In this document: positions 27,101 to 35,244 of the stretch, piece after piece
How the letters are laid out: every line of letters begins with the position of its first letter
Position numbering within the stretch: the stretch's first letter is position 1
Source of the DNA: an uncultured Pleomorphomonas sp.
GTDB taxonomy: Bacteria > Pseudomonadota > Alphaproteobacteria > Rhizobiales > Pleomorphomonadaceae
Assembly: GCA_937868725.1 (NCBI GenBank)
Contig: CALMMQ010000075.1
Coordinates: 1-40,118 of the forward strand
Direction of reading: 5' to 3'
Length of the DNA: 40,118 bases
Notes under the pieces: model-generated
What the model saw: only the letters and a program-made list of their open reading frames with translations
Databases searched by the model: none
What the model was told of the DNA's origin: nothing
Made by a program: the position numbers and the translations under genes

Positions 27101-27232
27101 GGTGGGAAAGTCGACGCGCGGCAGCGCCGCCACCGGCAACAGGCGATAGGCGAAGAACCCGGCCAACGACAGGCCGAGCGCCAGCAGCGTCACCGCCACC
27201 GGCCGCCGGATGAACAGGGCGGGCAGGCTCAT
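24122..27232 (-). CDS. RND efflux pump inner-membrane transporter (AcrB/MdtB-type)
   Basis: A 1036-residue proton-driven RND pump of the HAE1 multidrug class. The first helix starts at the N-terminus (FIRRPVAVTLLALG), and the proton-relay pair DD is seen in GLVVDDAIVMLEN around residue 400; the matching Lys lies in GIVKKNAIMMVD near 945. Two large periplasmic loops (about 35-330 and 550-860) and twelve helices fit the family, and the length is normal. The start overlaps the membrane-fusion protein stop (ATGA), so the two are co-translated. No TolC-type outer-membrane gene or dedicated regulator is adjacent. Substrates are unknown. Confidence 0.96.
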   Translation of the reverse strand: MSLPALFIRRPVAVTLLALGLSLAGFFAYRLLPVAALPRVDFPTISVSAQLSGASPDTMATAVATPLIKQFQTIAGIDTISARSALGSTSITLQFDLTRNIDSAAADVQSAIDVAKRRLPDNMTTDPSYRKVNPADAPILMLSITSPTLPMTELDSIAQNILSPAISTISGVAQAQIFGSQKFAVRVEADPDRLASRGIGLDQLASALAAANDQSPIGTMENASQTITLDMPTQLTAASGFQTLIIANPKGGAVRLSDVARVNDGVENNRQASWYDGTRAITLAVQRQPDANTVAVVDAIKAALPSIMGQLPPSVTVSMMNDNSVPIRAAVADVQFSLLLTIGLVILVIYLFLGKLVTTAIPAVAVPLSILIAFGAMYALGYSIDNMSLLALTLSVGLVVDDAIVMLENIVHHIEQGEKPFEAALKGSSEVTSTIVSMSLSLIAVFLPILLMGGVIGRLFTEFGMVVSLAIAASALVSLTVTPAFAARLPADIGAPTARWSPAGLFDRGFAAVTAGYGRCLGWTIRHPLLIGLLFLGTVAGSAYLFVDLPKSFLPQEDTGQLSISTQARQDISYEAMAALQTRAAAVVAKDPAIAHVAAMAGGGGNSSMNAGSMFVQLKPAAKREPLDVVIPRLRKSLGQIVGLTSYVNAVQSLRLGGRSTQSQYQLVVQALDAGLLRDWAGRLRDALAAEPALFTDVASDLQNNALQARIVVDRDRAEALGITAQALRKTLGDGFGEQSVATIQSTGDSYSVILEYDPNIDWSNDALTSLRFRSSSGTLVPLSAFAHIERRAGPVTVNQTGQLTSITVSFNLPPNVSLGDASARIDAIKQEIGLPATVFTSYSGTAQVFAQSTANMPLLILAAILTIYVVLGVLYESFIHPLTILSGLPSAALGALLALKFSGMDFSIIALIGILMLIGIVKKNAIMMVDVALQLMREDGKVAREAIHEAAVRRFRPIMMTTFCALLGTLPIAIGHGASAELRQPLGIAVVGGLMVSQVLTLFITPTIFIGFERLRTLLSRRPVETPAVEAPSAS

Positions 27233-28533
27233 GGCTGCACCTCCGCCTTGGCCTCGGCCGCCGGCTGACCGCCGCCCAGGGCGGCCTGCGCCGCGTCGAT
27301 CACCTTGAGGCCGGCCGACAGGTTGGCCTGGCCCTCGACGACGACGCGATCGCCGGCCGCCAGGCCGCTGGCGATACCGGACCGGTCGCCCGCCGCCAGC
27401 GCCACCGTCACTGGCGCCACCTTGACCTTGCCGTCGCCGTCGACGACGTAGACGATCGTGCCCCCCTGCGAGGGCTGCAGCGCCACCGAGGGCACTCCCA
27501 CCACCGGCTTGTTGCCGAGGATCGCCGTCACGGCCAGCGACTGACCGGGAAACAGGCGGCCATCGACGTTGGCCAGCGTCGCCTTGACGATGAACGTGCC
27601 GGAGGGACCGTCGACGTTGGCGTCGACGAAATCGACCTTGGCATCATAGGTCTTGTCGCCACCGAGCGGCGTTGCCGTCACCTCGACCGCGCCGCCGCCA
27701 GCGAGCGTATCCTGCACCAGCGCCACGTCGGACTCGGCCAGCGTCAGAGAAACCTGCAACGGATCGAGGCTGGTGAGGCGGACCACCGTGGCGCCCGGCT
27801 GGACCAGGCTGCCGACCACCACGCCGACCGAACCGAGGCGACCGTCGAACGGCGCCCGGATTTCCTTCTGGGCCAGCGTCACGACGTCGCCATCCACCGT
27901 CGCCTGATCGAGGGCCACCGTCGCCTGCGCCGTCTCGACCGTCGTCACCGCGTCCTCGAGCGATTGCTTCGATACGGCATCGGTGCTGAGCAGCAGCTGC
28001 TGGCGCTTCTGGACGTTGACGGCGTGCTCGAGCGAGGCCTGATCGCGGGCGAGCGCCGCCTTGTCCTTGGCAAGATTGGCGGCGGCGATGCGACTGTCGA
28101 GGCGCACGAGCACGTCGCCCTTCCGGACGTCGGCGCCATCGTTCACCAGCACCTCGGTGACGAGCCCCTGCGTTTCCGAAGTCACCATCAGGCTGGCCGG
28201 CGACACCACCGTGCCGATGGTCTTGCGCAGAATGGGCATCTTCTCGTCCACCGCCGCCACCGTGGCAACGTGCGGCGTGTCGCCACGGCGCCGACCGACG
28301 GACGCTCCGGCGGCGGCCGAGTCGGTCTTGCCCGGCTTGCCGGCCTTCTGTCCCGTGCTGTCGATCGCCGGGCCGCCGGGGTTGAGCTCGGCCGCCGATG
28401 TCTTCTGGCTGAAGCCGACCTTGGCCATGGCGTCGGTGACATAGGGCGAGGCGACAACCATCAGGTCATCCCGCCAATAGGCGCCGCCGGCCGCCACGGC
28501 CAGAACCAGACACAAGACGAGACCCTTGTTCAT
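27229..28533 (-). CDS. RND pump membrane-fusion (adaptor) protein
   Basis: A 434-residue HlyD/AcrA-type periplasmic adaptor that links the inner-membrane pump to an outer-membrane channel. The N-terminal segment (residues 3-20, hydrophobic) is a signal or anchor; a lipoyl half-motif (VLVNDGADVRKGDVLVRLD, about 150-170), a coiled-coil hairpin (about 175-240), the second lipoyl half and beta-barrel domains follow. ATG at 28533 is preceded by AAGGA about 10 bases upstream. Its stop overlaps the transporter start. It is separated from the ABC genes upstream by 159 bp carrying small palindromes. Confidence 0.93.
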   Translation of the reverse strand: MNKGLVLCLVLAVAAGGAYWRDDLMVVASPYVTDAMAKVGFSQKTSAAELNPGGPAIDSTGQKAGKPGKTDSAAAGASVGRRRGDTPHVATVAAVDEKMPILRKTIGTVVSPASLMVTSETQGLVTEVLVNDGADVRKGDVLVRLDSRIAAANLAKDKAALARDQASLEHAVNVQKRQQLLLSTDAVSKQSLEDAVTTVETAQATVALDQATVDGDVVTLAQKEIRAPFDGRLGSVGVVVGSLVQPGATVVRLTSLDPLQVSLTLAESDVALVQDTLAGGGAVEVTATPLGGDKTYDAKVDFVDANVDGPSGTFIVKATLANVDGRLFPGQSLAVTAILGNKPVVGVPSVALQPSQGGTIVYVVDGDGKVKVAPVTVALAAGDRSGIASGLAAGDRVVVEGQANLSAGLKVIDAAQAALGGGQPAAEAKAEVQP

Positions 28534-28618
28534 CGACCGCAATCCTTCAGGAACGTATCCATCGCCCGAGGTCGAACCGCCGACGCTGTCTCCGGTCCGG
28601 CTTCTTTTCCCGTTTGTT

Positions 28619-28679
28619 TTGGCCGGCCAATTGTGGCGGATCGGAGAAGGTTCCGTCGCAATTACATTTTGTTGCAATT
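28619..28679. promoter_or_regulatory. Palindrome and GCAATT repeats before the efflux operon
   Basis: TTGGCCGGCCAA (28619-28630) is a perfect 12-bp palindrome. GCAATT is repeated at 28658 and 28674 (16-bp period), and GCAA...TTGC form a dyad in the same AT-rich patch. The region lies 86-146 bp before the adaptor gene and is the only non-coding space that could hold its promoter. No clear -35/-10 pair is seen. Confidence 0.3.
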
Positions 28680-28692
28680 TCGGCCGCCGGGC

Positions 28693-30006
28693 CTACTGCG
28701 GGTTCTCCAGACTGAACAGTTCGGCATTCTCATCATAAGCGAACAGCTCGGCATAGCGGGCCCAGGCGATGACGGCATCCAGCGTCTCCTCGGCATACTC
28801 TTCCGACATGTAGTCCTCGAGTTCCTGACGGAAACGCGCCGTTGGCGCCGTGTGCGTCGGCCGTTCGTCGAGCACGCGGCGGATGAGACCGATGATCGGC
28901 ACGTAGGCGAGCAGATGCTGCGAGAACAGCTTCTTGCGGTCGTCGGTGCCGAAACCGGCGAAGGTCTTGCCGGCCTCGCTCAGGATGAGATCGCCTTCCG
29001 ACAGGCTGGCCAGGCGCAGCAGTTGCAGCGCCTCGGCGAGGTGGAACAGTTCGTCCGCCTCCATCTGCAGCCGGTCGGCCAGGATCGGCAGGTCGGCCTT
29101 GCCGTGGAACGGTTCGGCGGCCAGCGCCTCGATGAGGCCGGCCATCTCGTTGGTCGAGACCGGCTTCAGCTCCATGCCGACGCCGGTGCCGGGAATGCCG
29201 TCAGGGGCACTGGCCGGCTCGGGCTGGCGCTGCGTCATGCGGGCGTAGATACTGTCGACCAGCTTGCGGAAGGCCGGATCGAGGCGGTTGCGTGGGTGCG
29301 GCAGCTCGACGCGAATCTCGGTGGCGATGCGGCCGGGGTTGGACGAGAACACCAGAATGCGGTCGCACATCAGCACCGCTTCCTCGATGTTGTGGGTGAC
29401 GATCAGCACCGACTTCATCGGCAGCCGCCCCTCGACCCAGAGGTCGATGATGTCGGTGCGCAGCGTTTCGGCGGTCAGCACGTCGAGGGCCGAGAACGGC
29501 TCGTCCATCAGCATGACGTCGGGGTGGACGACGAGAGCCCGGGCGAAACCGACGCGCTGGCGCATGCCGCCCGACAGCTCCTTGGGATAGGCGCTCTCGA
29601 AGCCGTCGAGACCGATGAGGTCGATGGCCGCCAGCGCCCGCTTGCGCCGCTCGTCGGCGTCGATGCCGAGGGCCTCCAGCCCGAGCTCGACGTTCTGGAG
29701 CACGGTCAGCCAGGGGAAGAGCGCGAACGACTGGAACACCATCGCCAGTCCCTTGGGCGGCCCCTCGATGGGCTGGCCGCCGTAGAGCGCCTCGCCCGAT
29801 GACGGCGCCGACAGGCCGGCGATGATGCGCAGCAGCGTCGACTTGCCCGACCCGGACCGGCCGAGCAGCCCGACGATCTCGCCGGAGCGAATGGCCAGAT
29901 CGACGTTCTGCAGCACGACCAGATCGTCACCGTTGGCCTTGGGGAAGACGCGGCTGACCGCGCGGATGTCGATCAGCGTCTCGTTGACGGAAGAAACGGT
30001 GGTCAT
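28693..30006 (-). CDS. ABC importer ATPase with AAA-associated C-terminal domain (NitT/TauT-like)
   Basis: A 437-residue ATP-binding subunit. Walker A GRSGSGKST is at residues 49-57, the Q-loop MVFQSF near 92, signature LSGGMRQRV near 145, Walker B VMLMDEP near 167 and the switch His in VTHNIEEA near 203. Beyond about residue 290 comes the AAA-associated domain seen in a subclass of nitrate/sulfonate/bicarbonate-type transporters, which makes it longer than a plain ATPase. ATG at 30006 has AAGGAG 6 bases upstream. It starts 19 bases after the permease stop. The extra domain probably regulates the transporter; its ligand is unknown. Confidence 0.93.
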   Translation of the reverse strand: MTTVSSVNETLIDIRAVSRVFPKANGDDLVVLQNVDLAIRSGEIVGLLGRSGSGKSTLLRIIAGLSAPSSGEALYGGQPIEGPPKGLAMVFQSFALFPWLTVLQNVELGLEALGIDADERRKRALAAIDLIGLDGFESAYPKELSGGMRQRVGFARALVVHPDVMLMDEPFSALDVLTAETLRTDIIDLWVEGRLPMKSVLIVTHNIEEAVLMCDRILVFSSNPGRIATEIRVELPHPRNRLDPAFRKLVDSIYARMTQRQPEPASAPDGIPGTGVGMELKPVSTNEMAGLIEALAAEPFHGKADLPILADRLQMEADELFHLAEALQLLRLASLSEGDLILSEAGKTFAGFGTDDRKKLFSQHLLAYVPIIGLIRRVLDERPTHTAPTARFRQELEDYMSEEYAEETLDAVIAWARYAELFAYDENAELFSLENPQ

Positions 30007-30025
30007 GGCCACTCCTTTCCGGAAA

Positions 30026-31759
30026 TCAGGCAATGCGGAGGCGGCGTTCAGCGAACCCGTAGAGCGGGCGCCAGACGAGGCGATTGGTCAGCGTCACGAA
30101 CAGCGACATGACGACGATGCCCAGGACCACGCGGGGAAAATCACCGTCCGCCGTTGCCGCGGCGATGTAGGAGCCGAGGCCGGTGGCAGTCAGCGACTTG
30201 TCGCCCCAGCTCGCCGCCTCGGCGACGATCGAAGCGTTCCACGAGCCGCCCGAGGCGGTGATGGCGCCGGTGACATAGTAGGGAAATATGCCCGGCAGCA
30301 TGATGTTCTTCCACCAGCGCCAGCCGGTGATGTGCAGGCTGGCGGCGGCATCGCGCAGGTCGGAGGGGAAGGCCGAGGCGCCGGCGATGACGTTGAACAG
30401 GATGTACCACTGTGTCCCCAGGATCATCAGCGGGCTCAGCCAGATGTCGGGATCGAGATGCAGCCGCACGATCGCCACCACCACTACCGGGAAGGCGATG
30501 TTGGCGGGAAAGGCCGCCAGGAACTGCGCCAGCGGCTGCACGCGTTCGGCGACGCGCGGCCGGAGGCCGATCCACACCCCGACCGGCACCCACAGCAGCG
30601 TGGCGAGGGCGATCAGCACGGCGACGCGCAGGGCCGTGACGCAGCCCTTGCCGATGGCCTCGGCGAAATCGACCCAGCCGAGCGTGGCGCCGATGAAGCT
30701 GACCACGCGGTAGCCGATGAGCAGCGTGCCGCCGACCACCAGCACCAGCCACAGGCCGTCGACGAGGCGGACCGGCAGCGCGATATGGAGATGCAGCCGC
30801 CGCGGCCGCCAGCTGGGCAAAGCCAGCCGCCCCAGCCGGCCGAGCTGCCCGGCCACCATCGCCGTCATCGTCCGCAAGGCCCGTGTCTTGCGGAAGAAGT
30901 CGAGCACCCACGAGGTCGGCACATCGGCCGAGGCCGTCTGCTCGAAGCGGAACTTGTCGGCCCAGGCGACGATCGGCCGGAACAGCAGCTGGTCGTAGGC
31001 AAGGATGATGACCAGCATGACCGCCACCGCCCAGCCGACGGCGGCGAGATTGCGTTCGTGGATGGCCACGGCGACGTAGGAGCCAATGCCCGGCAGCGTC
31101 ACGGTGGTGTCGCCGACGGTGATCGCCTCCGAGGCCACGACGAAGAACCAGCCGCCGGACATCGACATCATGGCGTTCCACACCAGCCCCGGCATGGCGA
31201 ACGGCACATCGAGGTGCCAGAAGCGTTGCCACCAGGTGAGGTGGAAGCTGGCCGAGGCGTCCTCAAGGTCCTTGGGCAGGTTGCGCAGCGACTGGTACAT
31301 GGAAAAGGTCATGTTCCAGGCTTGGCTCGTGAAGATGGCGAACACCGACGCCAGTTCCGCTCCCAGCACCTTGCCGGGAAACAGGCCGAGGAAGAACACC
31401 ACCGTAAAGGTGAGGAAGCCGAGGATCGGCACGGATTGCAGCACGTCGAGCAGCGGGATCAACACCATCTCGGCCCGCCGGCTCTTGGCGGCCAGCGTGG
31501 CATAGCCAAAGGTGAAGATCAGCGACCAGAGGATGGCCGCCAGCATGCGCGCCGTCGTCCGGAGGGCGTAGCCCGGCAGATGCGCCGGATCGAGATCGAT
31601 CGACGGCCCGGCAATGGCGCTGAGCGGCTGGTTGGCGACGTCGACGCCGTAGACCACCAGCACCAGCAGGCCGATGACCAGCAGGAAGGCGGCAACGTCG
31701 AACAGGTTTGGCACCAGCCGGCGACCGACGGCGGCCGGGGCAATACGGTGAAAGACCAT
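30026..31759 (-). CDS. Fused double-domain ABC permease (NitT/TauT-like)
   Basis: A 577-residue inner-membrane permease with two tandem BPD-type domains, at about residues 60-270 and 370-570. Each carries an EAA-like coupling segment, seen as DLEDASASFHLTWWQRFWHLDVP and DLRDAAASLHITGWRWWKN-type stretches. One polypeptide thus replaces the usual permease dimer. ATG at 31759 has AAGGGT about 9 bases upstream; a GTG 17 codons further up lacks a ribosome site. No substrate-binding protein gene is adjacent, although importers of this class normally need one. The 390-bp leader upstream is structured. Confidence 0.9.
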   Translation of the reverse strand: MVFHRIAPAAVGRRLVPNLFDVAAFLLVIGLLVLVVYGVDVANQPLSAIAGPSIDLDPAHLPGYALRTTARMLAAILWSLIFTFGYATLAAKSRRAEMVLIPLLDVLQSVPILGFLTFTVVFFLGLFPGKVLGAELASVFAIFTSQAWNMTFSMYQSLRNLPKDLEDASASFHLTWWQRFWHLDVPFAMPGLVWNAMMSMSGGWFFVVASEAITVGDTTVTLPGIGSYVAVAIHERNLAAVGWAVAVMLVIILAYDQLLFRPIVAWADKFRFEQTASADVPTSWVLDFFRKTRALRTMTAMVAGQLGRLGRLALPSWRPRRLHLHIALPVRLVDGLWLVLVVGGTLLIGYRVVSFIGATLGWVDFAEAIGKGCVTALRVAVLIALATLLWVPVGVWIGLRPRVAERVQPLAQFLAAFPANIAFPVVVVAIVRLHLDPDIWLSPLMILGTQWYILFNVIAGASAFPSDLRDAAASLHITGWRWWKNIMLPGIFPYYVTGAITASGGSWNASIVAEAASWGDKSLTATGLGSYIAAATADGDFPRVVLGIVVMSLFVTLTNRLVWRPLYGFAERRLRIA

Positions 31760-32150
31760 GACAAGACCCTTGACGAACGCGAGTGGCAACAGGACCGGGC
31801 GCCAGAGCACGGCGCCGGCCCGGAACTGCGGGCGGTCAGAACAACGGTCTTCGAGACGGGAACGGGCCGGCGCCGAACGGCCGGTATCCCCTCACCGGGC
31901 CGGCGATCCCATCAAATGGCTTGGATTTCTTTGACATTTGGGCCCATCCTTTCGCGCCAACGCGCCGGGATGGGCCAGAGGACGGCTCACACGACGACGC
32001 GATTGGCAAAGCTGCTAGGTCGACTGTGACTGTCCATCATCATTCTGAAGGTTGGTGCGGCGGCGAACACCGGCGCTGAGAGCCTGATGATCCCGGCGGC
32101 TGTCATTGTCAAGCGCGCCAGGCATGCAGCGACGGCAGGCGAGACCCGTT
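31760..32150 (-). promoter_or_regulatory. Long structured leader of the ABC transporter operon
   Basis: No gene is supported in this 390-bp stretch. It holds a long hairpin with a 9-bp perfect stem, GGCCCATCC (31941-31949) with GGATGGGCC (31968-31976), and an inner CGCG-CCAA-CGCG loop structure. Neither strand has a T-run next to it, so it is not a simple terminator. GC-rich palindromic stretches around 31805-31910 lie between it and the permease start. A riboswitch or other leader control is possible, but I do not recognise a known riboswitch class. Confidence 0.35.
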
Positions 32151-32191
32151 AAAAACGACAGGGCGCCCGACATCCTCTCGGATGGGGCGCC
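32151..32191 (-). terminator. Rho-independent terminator of the DUF3563-like gene
   Basis: On the minus strand, GGCGCC arms (32186-32191 and 32162-32167) and an inner CATCC/GGATG pairing around a GAGA tetraloop form a strong hairpin, followed by CTGTCG and TTTTT (32155-32151). It lies about 40 bases after the small gene's stop. Confidence 0.8.
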
Positions 32192-32230
32192 AACAGCGTC
32201 GTTGTGGGGCGGCGCGTTGCCGCCGGCCGG

Positions 32231-32389
32231 TCAGAAGCCGAAGTTGCGGTTCAGCACGCCACGGCTGAGGTTGCGCTCGCGCGCCTCAAGGTCGTAGCGG
32301 TCACCGGCTTCGTTGAGGTAGGCCATCTCGCGCTCGACCTGGCTCGGGGTGCGGATCAGCTTGGCGGCGCGCTTGAGGGTGTTGAACAT
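32231..32389 (-). CDS. Small DUF3563-like protein (52 aa)
   Basis: A 52-residue basic protein, MFNTLKRAAKLI at its start and EREMAYLNEAGDRYDLEAR in the middle. The YL...DxYDLExR pattern resembles the DUF3563 and DUF1127 groups of short proteobacterial proteins; some DUF1127 members bind RNA in alphaproteobacteria. ATG at 32389 has AAAGGA about 8 bases upstream. It has its own promoter (TTTGTC, 17 bases, TATATT) and terminator, so it is a monocistronic unit with an about 62-base leader that carries three GACGAAAG repeats. High-copy small proteins of this type are often expressed under stress. The exact family assignment is tentative. Confidence 0.8.
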   Translation of the reverse strand: MFNTLKRAAKLIRTPSQVEREMAYLNEAGDRYDLEARERNLSRGVLNRNFGF

Positions 32390-32457
32390 CTGAGGTTCCT
32401 TTCGTCTCTCGCCGAGGGCTCTCGGCTTTCGTCTTTCGTCTTTTTCTCTACGCCCCG

Positions 32458-32486
32458 AATATAATGCGAATCCCGCAGAGGACAAA
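32458..32486 (-). promoter_or_regulatory. Sigma70-type promoter of the DUF3563-like gene
   Basis: On the minus strand TTTGTC (32486-32481) and TATATT (32463-32458) are separated by exactly 17 bases. Transcription would start near 32451, giving a leader of about 62 bases to the ATG. Confidence 0.6.
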
Positions 32487-32621
32487 AACGTATCTTGTGA
32501 AAGCCGCGTTCAGTTTTTCTGCAAGCGTCAGGCATCCGGCCCCGGCCGGGCCGGCCTGCCGGCATCAGGACGACGAACGGTGGAACAGACGTCAGGGAGG
32601 ATGAGCGGCGGCCCAGAATCA

Positions 32622-32649
32622 GAAAGTCCGGCACGAGGGCCGGACTTTC
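32622..32649 (-). terminator. Hairpin after tRNA-Lys
   Basis: A perfect 10-bp stem, GAAAGTCCGG (32622-32631) with CCGGACTTTC (32640-32649), lies 9 bases past the tRNA 3' end. On the minus strand the stem ends in TTTC and continues TGATTC, so the T-run is short but a terminator role is likely. Confidence 0.6.
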
Positions 32650-32658
32650 AAGAAACTT

Positions 32659-32734
<76 letters not shown>

Positions 32735-32778
32735 CTTCTGCTGAGCGGCGTTGAGCGCCGTTCCGGAGAAGATGGCGG

Positions 32779-32807
32779 CTTATAACCAGCACAATTTCGT
32801 TGCGCAA
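32779..32807 (-). promoter_or_regulatory. Promoter of tRNA-Lys
   Basis: On the minus strand TTGCGC (32807-32802) and TATAAG (32784-32779) are separated by 17 bases. Transcription would begin near 32772, about 38 bases before the mature tRNA. Confidence 0.7.
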
Positions 32808-33006
32808 GCCCCTTTGTGCAAAGAATGCAGAAAAAAGTGATAGCCTTTTATTTTCATATGGATACAAGCATCCCGCGCTGACTTCTTCCGCCAAACGCGT
32901 TGCAGACGGCCGCGCGGTCGGTCGGACAGGCCGTATCCGAACCAGGCTCAGCAACCCCCACGAGCGATGCGCGGACGACACCAGCAAATGCCCGAATCTT
33001 GGTACG

Positions 33007-33108
33007 TTTGCCGCAAAAACCGGCAAATTCATAGGCGGTTAACGACTGCCAACTATATTGGCGGCAGCTTTATGGGGAAAGCGACAAGCTGATTGCCGGT
33101 TGCGGCAA
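33007..33108. promoter_or_regulatory. Paired TTGCCG palindromes and a CtrA-like box before the FIST receptor
   Basis: TTTGCCG-N7-CGGCAAA (33007-33027) and TTGCCG-GTTG-CGGCAA (33093-33108) are two inverted repeats of the same half-site with centres about 83 bp apart. Between them TTCA-N7-TTAAC (33028-33043) matches the CtrA consensus in all but one base. The second palindrome ends 21 bases before the start codon. Protein binding is inferred from symmetry and repetition. Confidence 0.45.
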
Positions 33109-33129
33109 AATTATATGTCGGAGACATGC

Positions 33130-35181
33130 ATGTTCGGTAAGCTCCTTTCCCGTCGGCAGGACAAGGTCCTGGCCGAAGCCCCCCAGTCCGCGTCCTCCAC
33201 CGCGCCAGCCGACAGCGCCGTCGCGGCCCCGGCCGTCGTGCCGGTCCGCACCCTCAAGAGCGATGATCGGTTGACCGGCCTCTCGTCCGAGGACTTCCGC
33301 TTTGCCGGCGCGAGCGCCAGTCTGGTGCTGGCCTTCGTTTCCCCGCACGCCGATTTCGATGCCACCGTGCGCCGCATTTCCGCCCTCGCCGCCCCGGCCC
33401 AGGTCGTCGCCACCACCACGGCAGGCGAACTCTGTTCCAACGGTGCCGACAAGCTCTATTGCGAGGCGTCCGGCTCCTGGCGGTCGGTGGTGCTGCAGGT
33501 GTTCTCGCCCAAGCTCGTCGCCGGCGTCGAAGTCTTCGCCGTGCCGCTCTACTCCGAAGACCTGCGCTCCGGCCGCTCGTCGATGTCGCCCGACACCCGC
33601 ATCGACAAGATCGCCACCGCGCTGTCGAGCGTGCGGCCGACGCTGCGGCTCGATGCTCACACCACGTTCGCCCTGACCCTGGTCGATGGCCTTTCCATGT
33701 CGGAAAGCTACTTCATGGAGGCCATCTACCGTACCGGCCGCTTCCCCTGCCTGTTCGTCGGCGGGTCGGCCGGCGATGCCCTGACCTTCTCGCGCACGCT
33801 GCTCTATGACGGCCGCCGCGTGCTGCAGGACCACGCCATCGTCGCCTTCATCAAGCTGGCCGAGGGCCAGCGCTACGGCGTCATGAAGAGCCAGAACTTC
33901 CGCAAGATCGGTCCGAGCTTCGTCGTCGTCGACGCCAATCCCGACATGCGCACCGTCTCCGCCGTCACCGACGCCAAGTCGGGCAAGGTGGTGTCGCTGG
34001 TCAAGGCGCTCTGCGACGCGCTGCACGTCGAGCCGCGCGGCCTTGAGGCCGCCCTCAAAGGCAAGGCCTTCGGCATCGAACTCGGCTCGGAGCTGTTCGT
34101 GCGGTCGGTGTCGAAGATCGACCTCGACAAGGAGCGCTTCTATTTCTACTGCGACATCGGCGCCGGCGACACGCTGACCCTGCTCGAGGAGACCGATTTC
34201 GTCGAGCAGACGCGCAACGACATCGCCGCCTACCTGCGGGGCAAGCCGAAGCCGACGGCGATCTTGATGAACGACTGCATCCTGCGGCGCCTGTCCAACG
34301 CCGGCGTGCTCGGCCGCACCGGTGGCGTCAGCCCGGCACCGGTGGCCGGCTTCTCGACCTACGGTGAACTGTTCGGCATCAACGTCAATCAGACGCTGTC
34401 GGCCGTCGTCTTCTTCGCCGACGTCGCCACCGACTACGCCGATGACTACATCGACAACTTCCCGATCCATTACGCCAGCTTCGTCAACTACTTCACCCAC
34501 CGCCGGCTCAACCGCGTCGAGATTCTCAACAAGCTGCGCACCGGCGTCATCGACAAGATCTCCGAGCACCTCGACCTGACCTCGCGCGTCGACGACGTGC
34601 TGCGTGAGGTCTCCGGTGTCGGCAACGTCATCAACGGCATCCGCTCGGCCATGGGGTCGTCGAAGGAACAGCGGCGCGAAACATCGTCCAACACCGACGC
34701 CCTCGCCGCCCGCTTCACCGGCCTCAGCGAGGCACTCGCCACTCTCCGACAGGTGCTGGCGGTCATCGACAACATCACCGGTCAGACCAACCTCTTGGCC
34801 CTCAACGCCACCATCGAGGCGGCACGGGCCGGCGAGGCCGGACGCGGCTTCGGCGTCGTTGCCGGCGAGGTCAAGAAGCTTGCCAACGACACCAAGGCGA
34901 CGCTCGGCCAGACCCAGTCGGCCATCGCCGGCATCGAGGGCTCGCTGCGCGAGCTCGGCGCCATCATCGAGGCGACCAAGAAAGAATTTTCCGAAGAAGG
35001 GGAGCGCTACAAGCAGGTCATCGACAACGTCGAGGAAATCTTCGCCCAGAGCGGCAACTTCGAGCGCTCGATCGCCAGCCTGTCGTCGATCGTCGACACC
35101 CATCGCGACGGCGTCGCCCAGGCCAAGGCCCGCATCGACTTCCTGAAGCACCTCGACAACGGCCGCACCGAAGCGGCCTGA
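33130..35181 (+). CDS. Cytoplasmic chemoreceptor with FIST sensory domains
   Basis: A 683-residue protein that joins a FIST N/C sensory module (about residues 50-240 and 250-430; [24 protein letters not shown] and [11 protein letters not shown] are typical) to a methyl-accepting signalling domain (about 440-670). The signalling tip [20 protein letters not shown] lies near 552-571 and should contact CheA/CheW. There is no signal peptide or membrane helix and no HAMP domain, so it should be a soluble receptor. FIST domains are thought to sense small molecules such as amino acids. ATG at 33130 is chosen for GGAG (33120-33123) upstream; ATG at 33115 lacks one. No che genes are adjacent. A strong hairpin terminates it. 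Confidence 0.93.
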   Translation: MFGKLLSRRQDKVLAEAPQSASSTAPADSAVAAPAVVPVRTLKSDDRLTGLSSEDFRFAGASASLVLAFVSPHADFDATVRRISALAAPAQVVATTTAGELCSNGADKLYCEASGSWRSVVLQVFSPKLVAGVEVFAVPLYSEDLRSGRSSMSPDTRIDKIATALSSVRPTLRLDAHTTFALTLVDGLSMSESYFMEAIYRTGRFPCLFVGGSAGDALTFSRTLLYDGRRVLQDHAIVAFIKLAEGQRYGVMKSQNFRKIGPSFVVVDANPDMRTVSAVTDAKSGKVVSLVKALCDALHVEPRGLEAALKGKAFGIELGSELFVRSVSKIDLDKERFYFYCDIGAGDTLTLLEETDFVEQTRNDIAAYLRGKPKPTAILMNDCILRRLSNAGVLGRTGGVSPAPVAGFSTYGELFGINVNQTLSAVVFFADVATDYADDYIDNFPIHYASFVNYFTHRRLNRVEILNKLRTGVIDKISEHLDLTSRVDDVLREVSGVGNVINGIRSAMGSSKEQRRETSSNTDALAARFTGLSEALATLRQVLAVIDNITGQTNLLALNATIEAARAGEAGRGFGVVAGEVKKLANDTKATLGQTQSAIAGIEGSLRELGAIIEATKKEFSEEGERYKQVIDNVEEIFAQSGNFERSIASLSSIVDTHRDGVAQAKARIDFLKHLDNGRTEAA

Positions 35182-35207
35182 CCGGCTGCCTCGCCAAAGC
35201 GCAGATC

Positions 35208-35240
35208 ACGGCCGCTCCGTCAGCGACGGGGCGGCCGTTT
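35208..35240 (+). terminator. Terminator between convergent FIST receptor and PhzF genes
   Basis: ACGGCCGC (35208-35215) pairs with GCGGCCGT (35231-35238), and an inner CCGTC-AGC-GACGG stem extends it. TTT follows on the plus strand. It lies between two converging stops, so it may serve both genes. Confidence 0.7.
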
Positions 35241-35244
35241 GCTG

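Noticed and set aside
31940-31976. Leader hairpin read as a terminator or known riboswitch
   Set aside because: There is no T-run on either strand, and I could not match conserved core sequences of TPP, cobalamin, guanidine or manganese riboswitches; kept only as an unexplained structure.
29822-32029. Plus-strand open frame of 735 codons opposite the ABC permease
   Set aside because: Antisense composition and no motif; the minus-strand permease has coherent membrane helices and EAA loops.
33070-35151. Minus-strand open frame of almost 700 codons opposite the FIST receptor
   Set aside because: Composition is that of a reverse-strand shadow (Gly, Ala, Val, Asp, Arg rich), with no recognisable motif; the plus-strand gene has intact FIST and MCP motifs.
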